DNA from: Actinomycetes bacterium
GTDB lineage: Bacteria; Actinomycetota; Actinomycetes; Actinomycetales; Cellulomonadaceae
DNA length: 11,444 nucleotides
NCBI GenBank assembly: GCA_023461115.1
Contig: JAEWOA010000301.1
Location: 1-11,444, forward strand
Direction of reading: 5' to 3'
Shown here: one piece after another, positions 7,901 through 11,444 of the stretch
How positions within the stretch are numbered: position 1 is the stretch's first letter
How the letters are laid out: every line of letters starts with the position of its first letter
Position numbers and translations under genes: made by a program
The notes under the pieces: model-generated
The model's database searches: none
Told to the model about the DNA's origin: nothing
What the model saw: only the letters and a program-made list of their open reading frames with translations

Positions 7901-8691
7901 TAGCTCGCGTTGAACCAGTCGGCGGACTCCGGCACGTCGGTCTGGTCGCCGAACACCTGCGGGGACGCCACCGGCAGGTCCGCGTACCAGTCGTAGAAGC
8001 TCAGCATGGTGCCGCCGAGCATCGAGACGAAGCGCGCGCCGACGCCGTGGCTGACCATCGACATCGCGGGGATGGGGGAGAAGCCGGCCACCCGGTCCGG
8101 CCCGTACTCCTTGATGGTGTGCACGTGCGCGGCCGCGACGATCTCCGCGGCCTCCTCCCACGTGGCCCGCACCAGGCCGCCCTTGCCGCGCGCGGACTTG
8201 TAGGACCGCGCGGTCTCGTCGTCGCCCGTCACACGCGCCCACGCGAGCACGGGGTCCCCGCCCACCTCGGCCTTCGCGGCGCGGTACGCCCGCAGCAGCG
8301 CGCCGCGCACGTACGGGTAGCGGATGCGCGTGGGCGAGTACGTGTACCAGGAGAACGCGGCGCCGCGCGGACAGCCGCGGGGCTCGTACTCGGGGGAGTC
8401 CGGGCCCACCGACGGGTAGTCCGTCTGCTGCGTCTCCCACGTGATGATGCCGTCCTTGACGTACACCTTCCACGAGCACGAGCCCGTGCAGTTCACGCCG
8501 TGCGTCGAGCGCACCACCTTGTCGTGCGACCACCGGTCCCGGTAGAACGCGTCGCCCGACCGGCCGCCCGCCAGGAACAGCGCGCGCAGGTCGTCGGACG
8601 TCTTGCCGGGCCGCAGGTGCGAGCCGAGCTTGAGCAAGGCGTCCATCGCCTTGTTGTCTGTTCCTGCCGGGGGTGGGGGAGTGCGAGTCAC
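4930..8691 (-). CDS. narG: Respiratory nitrate reductase alpha subunit (Mo-bisMGD, catalytic)
   Basis: A 1253-residue catalytic subunit that reduces nitrate to nitrite on the cytoplasmic side with electrons from NarH. The FS0 [4Fe-4S] ligands are His64, Cys68, Cys72 (HGVNCTGSC) and Cys107 (RGCPRG), each 15 residues after the E. coli positions (49, 53, 57, 92). The SFYDWYADLP segment (231-240) carries the Asp that ligates molybdenum in the family. The next stretch, QTDVPESADWFNASY with MWGSNVPVTRTPDAHF, is strongly conserved NarG sequence, as is GCQGVNGGGWAHY in the middle. There is no Tat signal, as expected for an inward-facing NarG. The GTG start (8689-8691) has GGAGG (8697-8701) 5 nt upstream and gives an N-terminus about 15 residues longer than E. 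coli. Stop TGA overlaps the narH ATG. narK ends 49 bp upstream on the same strand with no obvious terminator between, so read-through is likely. Confidence 0.99.
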   Translation of the reverse strand: MTRTPPPPAGTDNKAMDALLKLGSHLRPGKTSDDLRALFLAGGRSGDAFYRDRWSHDKVVRSTHGVNCTGSCSWKVYVKDGIITWETQQTDYPSVGPDSPEYEPRGCPRGAAFSWYTYSPTRIRYPYVRGALLRAYRAAKAEVGGDPVLAWARVTGDDETARSYKSARGKGGLVRATWEEAAEIVAAAHVHTIKEYGPDRVAGFSPIPAMSMVSHGVGARFVSMLGGTMLSFYDWYADLPVASPQVFGDQTDVPESADWFNASYLMMWGSNVPVTRTPDAHFMTEARYRGQKVVTVSPDYADNTKFADEWLAPHPGTDAALAMAMGHVVLREFFVEKRTPRFVDYVTKFTDAPHLVTLDERGDAYVPGKFLTADALGPDHGRDAAFKTVVLDGAGTPHVPNGTLGHRFDPAEAGNWNLDLGDVAPVLSVADLAGYDGAGAAVDLPRFDVAGTAADEGVDDQNAHTGGAGSVRRGVPTFRVGGQLVTTVFDLLLAQYGVGRDGLPGTWPAGYDDPSTPGTPAWQEEITSVPAAAAARIGREFAANAEASGGRSMILMGAGTNHWFHSDTIYRTFLALVTMTGCQGVNGGGWAHYVGQEKCRPVTGWAQYAFGLDWVRPPRQMIGTAFWYLATDQWRYDGLPADALASSLATGQFAGKTTADCLVESAKRGWMPSYPTFDRNPLDLVDEARAAGKDPAAYVVEQLQEGSLRYACEDPDDPANFPRVLNIWRANLLGSSGKGNEYFLRHLLGTDAAVMAPESEPGRRPQSMAWHDEAPRGKLDLLVTSDFRMTSTTLFSDVVLPAATWYEKHDLSTTDMHPYVHSFNPAIAPPWQTRTDFDIYVTLAQAVQRVAEGHLGEREDLVAVPLLHDTPDELAVPHGSVRDDVAPVPGLTMPKLVVVKRDYTTIADRMTALGPLTASAGMVTKGVAFTPDVEVAELARLNGVVADGPAAGRPRLATAQHVCETILALSGTTNGRLAVQGFERIEARTGTQIAHLARDHEGKRITFPDVQARPVPVITSPEWSGSEHGGRRYTAFAINVEHLKPWHTLTGRQHFYLDHDWMAELGENLPVYRPPLDMHRLFGDARVGSTAPSGAPSSDGHAEVAVRYLTPHSKWSIHSEYQDNLFMLSLSRGGPTIWMSPQDAGAIGVRDNDWIEAYNRNGVVVARAIVSHRMPAGTVYMYHAKDRTVDVPRSETSGMRGGIHNSLTRVLLKPSHLIGGYAQLSFAFNYLGPTGNQRDEVTTIRRRSQEVTY
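4939..4946 (-). promoter_or_regulatory. narH ribosome binding site inside the narG 3' end
   Basis: On the minus strand this reads AGGAGGTG, an almost complete anti-16S match, about 8-10 nt before the narH ATG. It overlaps the last codons of narG (Gln-Glu-Val), so narH may recruit ribosomes independently as well as by TGATG restart. This fixes the narH start. Confidence 0.8.
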
Positions 8692-8740
8692 GTGGACCTC
8701 CGGTTGGTGCGGGTGGTGCCGACGAGGGCTGGAGCCGGTG

Positions 8741-10048
8741 TCAGCTGGGCTTGGGGGCGCCCGGTCTCGCGTACTGCCACCAGGTCAGGACGGTGCACAG
8801 CGCGAAGTAGACGGCGGCGCCGACGAAGAACGTCTTCGGCGCCAGCAGGGAGAGCAGGATCCCGACGATGAACGGGCCGAAGGCCGCGATCGACGACGTG
8901 AAGCCGATGACGCCCCCTGCGCGCCGCCGGTCGAAGATCATGGGCATCTGCTTGAAGGTGCCCGCGTTGCCGATGCCGGCGAAGGTGAAGATCGCGAGCA
9001 TGCCCGTCAGGAACAGCCCGAACGTGCTGGTGTCGGTCGGCTCGAGCCAGAACACCGTGAACACCGTGGCCGCGGTCATGCCGACGCCGGAGACCAGCGT
9101 CCAGACGGCGCCGCCGTACTTGTCGCACAGCGGGCCCCAGGCCGCGCGGGTCAGGCTGCCGAGCAACGGGCCGAGCCACGCGTACTTCAGGGGGTCGGGC
9201 GCGCCCTCCATGCCCGCGTACATGTTCTTGATCAGCAAGCCGAGCTGCGCGGCGAAGCCCGAGAACGCGCCGAACGTCATGAGGTAGATCGCGGTCATGT
9301 ACCAGGTGTGGCGCTCGCCGAAGATGTCCAGCTGCTCACGGAAGTTGGCCTTGACCGGCACCCGGCGCAGGTAGACCGCGGCCAGGACCATGCCGAGCAC
9401 CACCCACGGGATCAGCACCAGGCCCGCGTTGTGCAGCCAGATCGTGTCGCCCTCGACCGTCTGCTGCGGCTGGATCGCCGCGGTGCCGAGCAGGCCGAAG
9501 CCCACCACCCACGGCACCAGGAACTGGATCAGGCTGACGCCGAAGTTGCCGATGCCCGCCTGCAGGCCCAGAGCCGTGCCGGACATCTTCTTGGGGAAGA
9601 AGTAGCTGGTGGACGGCATGAAGCCCGCGAAGGCGCCGCCGCCCACGCCCGCCATCGCGGCCAGCAGGATCAGCACCGAGTACGGCGTCGAGCTGTCCCG
9701 GACCACCGCGGCCCAGCCGATCATCGGCAGCAGCATGAGCGTCGCCGAGCCGCCGACCAGTGTCCGCGTCCCGACGATCGGCGGGAGGAACATGTAGATC
9801 AGCCGGAACGTGCCGCCGGCCAAGCCCGGGACCGCCGTGAGCCAGTAGAGCTGGCTCGCGGACAGGTCGTAGCCGATGTCGTTCAAGCGCGGCGCGATGG
9901 CGCTCACCAGGTACCAGACGCAGAACGCGAGCGTCAGGTTGTACGTGGTGATCCACAGCGTGCGCCAGGCGACGCGGCTGCTCCAGCGGTCCGGGTTCTC
10001 CGGGTCCCAGTTGGACAGGTCCGGCCGGAGTTCGGTCGCGACGGTCAT
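8741..10048 (-). CDS. narK: Nitrate/nitrite transporter of the NNP family (MFS)
   Basis: A 435-residue, roughly 12-helix major-facilitator protein that moves nitrate in and nitrite out for the NarGHI enzyme. Both nitrate-nitrite-porter signatures are present: AGVGGGAFAGFMPSTSYFFP (133-152) with GIGNFGVSLIQF (165-176), and FAGIGNAGTFKQMPMIFD (356-373). The pair of substrate-binding arginines known from E. coli (Arg89, Arg305) corresponds to Arg82 (GGTFRLIY) and Arg301 (GSLTRAAWGP). The hydrophilic N-terminus (1-29) is cytoplasmic. Length is a little below the E. coli protein (463) and it is a single, unfused unit. The ATG (10046-10048) has GGAGG (10055-10059) 6 nt upstream. It is probably the first gene of the narK-narGHJI-DUF2249 transcript, with narG only 49 bp downstream. 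Whether it works as H+/nitrate symporter or nitrate/nitrite antiporter cannot be told. Confidence 0.96.
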   Translation of the reverse strand: MTVATELRPDLSNWDPENPDRWSSRVAWRTLWITTYNLTLAFCVWYLVSAIAPRLNDIGYDLSASQLYWLTAVPGLAGGTFRLIYMFLPPIVGTRTLVGGSATLMLLPMIGWAAVVRDSSTPYSVLILLAAMAGVGGGAFAGFMPSTSYFFPKKMSGTALGLQAGIGNFGVSLIQFLVPWVVGFGLLGTAAIQPQQTVEGDTIWLHNAGLVLIPWVVLGMVLAAVYLRRVPVKANFREQLDIFGERHTWYMTAIYLMTFGAFSGFAAQLGLLIKNMYAGMEGAPDPLKYAWLGPLLGSLTRAAWGPLCDKYGGAVWTLVSGVGMTAATVFTVFWLEPTDTSTFGLFLTGMLAIFTFAGIGNAGTFKQMPMIFDRRRAGGVIGFTSSIAAFGPFIVGILLSLLAPKTFFVGAAVYFALCTVLTWWQYARPGAPKPS

Positions 10049-10162
10049 GCCATGCCTCCGTGGGGGCGAAGGTGGGGCCGGCTCTGGCCCTCGAGCCGAG
10101 CATGGTCCTGCCCGGCGCCGCTCGCGAGGGGAAACACCGTGGAAAACCCCCCGCGCCCGAGC
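10049..10162. other. narK upstream region, probable operon promoter region
   Basis: These 114 bp separate the regulator's stop from the narK start. The most A/T-rich part is 10131-10146, reading GGTTTTCC and GTGTTTCC as an imperfect direct repeat on the minus strand. Next to it lie two abutting 8-bp palindromes, CGGCGCCG (10113-10120) and CTCGCGAG (10121-10128). A 6-bp stem (CGGCTC 10079-10084 with GAGCCG 10093-10098) would be in the narK leader. No -10/-35 pair, FNR-type box or U-tailed terminator is convincing. Read-through from the regulator gene is also possible. Confidence 0.4.
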
Positions 10163-10921
10163 TCAGGTGGGTGTGCGCTGAAGTTCGAGGATGCAGTGCT
10201 CGCGTCCGACGAACGGGCGCAGCCGACGGGTCACGACCGGTCCGCCCGCCGTCTCCAGCACACCGTTCGCGAGCCCGAGGTGGACGTTGCAGACGACGTC
10301 GGGCCGATCGAGCGCGAGCGACAGGAACGGGCAGCGCCACAAGTGGAACCGCATGGGCTCGGCCTCGAACTCGGGGTCGAAGCCGAGGCGGTCCAGGTGG
10401 CCCTCGAGCGCGTGGAGCTGGCGCGTCTCGGCGCGGCTGTCGGGCTCGTCACCGCGTTCGTCACCGTGCTCGTCACCGTGCTCCCCACCGCGCTCGTCGG
10501 GCGGCAGCTCCAAAGGCCCGCCCGGCTGGGCCAGCGCGCGGCCCGCCTGGCGCGCCGCCTCGGGCGTGTCGCCGACGTCGCGGCCGTACCCGCCGAGCAG
10601 CACCTTCGTCAGCGCGACGTGCGCGATCGCCTCCTCGAGGCGGCCGATCGCGAGCGGGTCCGCGCGGGCGTCGTCGGCCGACGTGGCGCGGTACAGCATG
10701 CGCGGGCGGCCGCGCACGGTGCGGTGCTCGGGCTCGCGCACCGCGAACCCATCGCGCACCAGGCGCTGCAAGTGCTCGCGCGTGGTGTTCTCGTGCAGGC
10801 CCGCCGCCTCCGCGAGCTCGGCGATCGTGTGGCGCCCGCCCTCCTGCAGCAGGTGCAGCAGGGCGACGCGGCTGCCGGACGCGAGCGTCCGAGCCGCGGG
10901 TGTCCTGCGTTCGCCCGTCAT
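10163..10921 (-). CDS. Winged-helix transcriptional regulator with C-terminal cysteine cluster (SufR/ArsR-like)
   Basis: A 252-residue regulator. Residues 13-80 form an ArsR/SufR-type winged helix: SRVALLHLLQEGG, the HTH proper HTIAELAEAAGLHENTTREH (31-50) with LQRLVRDGFA, and the wing RGRPRMLYRAT (70-80). The C-terminal domain holds FHLWRCPF (192-199), VVCNVHLGLANG (209-220) and GREHCILEL (239-247), giving Cys197, Cys211 and Cys243 (C-X13-C-X31-C). Related proteins such as SufR use similarly placed cysteines for an Fe-S cluster, so an oxygen, NO or redox sensor is plausible but unproven. Residues 142-159 are a charged insertion of D/G-E-R/H-G repeats. The ATG is preceded by no Shine-Dalgarno; a GATACT -10-like element ends 7 nt before it, suggesting a leaderless mRNA. 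Directly upstream of narK on the same strand, it is the best local candidate to control the nitrate operon. Its target and signal are not shown by the sequence. Confidence 0.85.
   Translation of the reverse strand: MTGERRTPAARTLASGSRVALLHLLQEGGRHTIAELAEAAGLHENTTREHLQRLVRDGFAVREPEHRTVRGRPRMLYRATSADDARADPLAIGRLEEAIAHVALTKVLLGGYGRDVGDTPEAARQAGRALAQPGGPLELPPDERGGEHGDEHGDERGDEPDSRAETRQLHALEGHLDRLGFDPEFEAEPMRFHLWRCPFLSLALDRPDVVCNVHLGLANGVLETAGGPVVTRRLRPFVGREHCILELQRTPT
10445..10498. repeat. 12-bp tandem repeat, about 4.5 copies, inside the regulator gene
   Basis: Units CTCGTCACCGCG, TTCGTCACCGTG, CTCGTCACCGTG and CTCCCCACCGCG follow head to tail from 10445 to 10492, and a half copy CTCGTC ends at 10498. 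As 12 is a multiple of three, copy changes keep the frame. The product is DERGGEHGDEHGDERGDE (residues 142-159), an acidic linker with histidines between the two domains. Confidence 0.9.
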
Positions 10922-10928
10922 GCCATGA

Positions 10929-10934
10929 AGTATC
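10929..10934 (-). promoter_or_regulatory. Candidate -10 element of the regulator gene
   Basis: On the minus strand this reads GATACT, 4 of 6 matches to TATAAT, in otherwise GC-rich sequence. It ends 7 nt before the A of the regulator's ATG, so transcription would begin at or next to the start codon. No clear -35 is seen; the palindrome at 10960-10973 would be centred near -45. Confidence 0.5.
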
Positions 10935-10959
10935 CGCGCGCGCGGCGCCGTCGTGGAGG

Positions 10960-10973
10960 GGGACCGAAGTCCC
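10960..10973. promoter_or_regulatory. GGGAC-N4-GTCCC operator-like palindrome, DosR-box-like
   Basis: GGGACCGAAGTCCC has perfect 5-bp arms around CGAA. It fits the core spacing and arms of the mycobacterial DosR (DevR) box (GGGACTWWAGTCCC), with the central four bases differing in three. Its centre (10966.5) is within about 1 bp of the midpoint between the divergent starts at 10921 and 11010, so it would lie near -45 and -43 of the two proposed start sites. The binding protein could be a DosR/NarL-type response regulator or the adjacent winged-helix protein. Confidence 0.6.
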
Positions 10974-10977
10974 AGAT

Positions 10978-10990
10978 CGAAGGTCCCAGG
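10978..10990 (+). promoter_or_regulatory. Second half-site, direct repeat of the palindrome's right arm
   Basis: CGAAGGTCCCAGG repeats CGAAGTCCCAG (10965-10975) with one inserted G. Its GTCCC arm lies 14 bp from that of the palindrome, but the matching left arm is poor (AGATC). It may be a weak secondary site for the same protein, covering the -35 to -10 spacer of the plus-strand promoter. Confidence 0.4.
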
Positions 10991-10997
10991 AGAAAAC

Positions 10998-11003
10998 TAG
11001 GTT
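10998..11003 (+). promoter_or_regulatory. Candidate -10 element of the membrane-protein gene
   Basis: TAGGTT fits TANNNT and ends 6 nt before the GTG at 11010, at the edge of an A/T-rich patch. This geometry predicts a leaderless transcript beginning at the GTG. No recognisable -35 is present, consistent with dependence on an activator bound at the palindrome upstream (inference). Confidence 0.5.
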
Positions 11004-11009
11004 CGGGCC

Positions 11010-11444
11010 GTGGAAAACGCGGCACTCGAGTCCCGTGCGGCGCCGCCGGCGCGGCTCATCCTCCTGGTCCCCGCCGGCGTCGCGATGCTCGCGGGGCTCG
11101 ACGCCGCGCTCCTGCTCCTCGGGCTTCCCGCGCCAGTGCGGGCCGAGCGGCTCCCCGACGTCCACGGCTTCCTCATGGTGCTGGGGTTCGTCGGGACGCT
11201 CGTGGCCCTCGAGCGAGCGGTCGCCCTCGGCCGCCGGGACGGCGCTGGCCCACGTCCTGGCGGCCGGGCGCGGCCGTGGGTCTGGGCCGCGCCCGCGCTG
11301 CTCGGGGCCGGTGGACTCCTGCTCGTCTCACCCGCGCCGCTCCTGGTCGGTCAGTGGTGCCAGGCATCAGGCGCCGCCGTCCTCGTCGCGGTGTATGGCG
11401 CCGCCTGGCGCCGCCGCGCCGACGCCGCGATCGCGGTGCAGGGC
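11010..11444 (+). CDS. Polytopic membrane protein, N-terminal part (runs off window)
   Basis: The first 145 codons of a hydrophobic protein that continues past the right edge. Membrane segments lie at about 16-39, 54-73, 91-115 and 119-133, separated by short Arg-rich loops. The second opens with LPDVHGFLMVLGFVGTLVALERAVAL-type sequence (residues 48-73), where His52 is a possible haem or metal ligand. I recall similar proteins in actinobacteria beside nitrate and NO genes, and the pattern faintly resembles NnrS-type haem-copper membrane proteins, but I cannot assign a family. The GTG at 11010 is the first possible start after an in-frame TAG (10998-11000). No Shine-Dalgarno is suitably placed (AGGAGA is about 17 nt away), whereas a TANNNT element ends 6 nt upstream, so leaderless translation is likely. 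It is divergent from the regulator and shares an 88-bp control region with it. That this is a real gene is well supported; function is unknown. Confidence 0.75.
   Translation, partial: MENAALESRAAPPARLILLVPAGVAMLAGLDAALLLLGLPAPVRAERLPDVHGFLMVLGFVGTLVALERAVALGRRDGAGPRPGGRARPWVWAAPALLGAGGLLLVSPAPLLVGQWCQASGAAVLVAVYGAAWRRRADAAIAVQG

Noticed and set aside
8692..8740. Separate narG promoter or terminator between narK and narG
   Set aside because: The 49-bp gap contains the narG Shine-Dalgarno but no stable hairpin and no plausible -10 element, so cotranscription with narK is the simpler reading.
4981..8871. Very long open frame on the plus strand (about 1296 codons) opposite narG
   Set aside because: It is the antisense of narG, kept open by GC-rich codon bias. 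Its composition (Arg/Val/His/Ala-rich, no domain) is that of a shadow frame, and narG has every expected ligand and motif.
10079..10098. Intrinsic terminator between the regulator and narK
   Set aside because: The stem is only 6 bp with no U-tract, and it lies within 30-50 bp of the narK start, more like a weak leader hairpin.
10137..10147. 11-mer CCGTGGAAAAC upstream of narK, repeated at 11008-11018
   Set aside because: The second copy covers the start codon of the membrane-protein gene, in the opposite functional context. An isolated 11-mer shared in an A-containing patch is not enough to call a regulatory motif.
10049..10162. FNR/CRP-type box (TTGAT-N4-ATCAA or TGTGA-N6-TCACA) controlling narK
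   Set aside because: No sequence approaching either palindrome is present in the gap.

Overview
The window comes from a very GC-rich chromosome with strong third-position G/C bias. Gene content (Hsp15-like S4 protein, narK-narGHJI followed by a DUF2249 gene, a winged-helix regulator) and the apparently leaderless starts near 10.9-11.0 kb point to an actinobacterium. A relative of Cellulomonas or Promicromonospora is plausible, but the sequence alone does not settle the genus.

Layout. At the left end (1-587, minus strand) an Hsp15-like S4 RNA-binding protein overlaps by 4 bp the start of a DNA-3-methyladenine glycosylase 2-type gene cut by the window edge. A 276-bp divergent gap with two perfect inverted repeats separates it from a plus-strand GyrI-like ligand-binding protein (864-1325). 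A strong hairpin (1386-1419) closes that gene and the convergent nitrate operon.

The core (1430-10048, minus strand) is a complete respiratory nitrate reduction unit. In transcription order it is narK (nitrate/nitrite transporter), narG (Mo-bisMGD catalytic subunit), narH (four-cluster Fe-S subunit), narJ (assembly chaperone), narI (dihaem cytochrome b) and a small Cys/His-bearing DUF2249 protein. narG/H/J/I are joined by stop-start overlaps, and all metal and haem ligands I can check are present. NarI would oxidise quinol and pass electrons through NarH to NarG, which reduces nitrate inside the cell. NarK supplies nitrate and exports nitrite.

Upstream of narK on the same strand lies a winged-helix regulator with three C-terminal cysteines (10163-10921), possibly an Fe-S or thiol redox/NO sensor. 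It is divergent from a partial membrane protein gene that runs off the right end (11010-11444). The 88-bp gap between them holds a perfect GGGAC-N4-GTCCC palindrome. It resembles the core of the mycobacterial DosR (DevR) hypoxia/NO box and lies almost exactly midway between two apparently leaderless starts. This divergent control node is the most interesting part of the window. The operon itself is canonical. No tRNA, rRNA, insertion sequence, phage gene or CRISPR array was seen.
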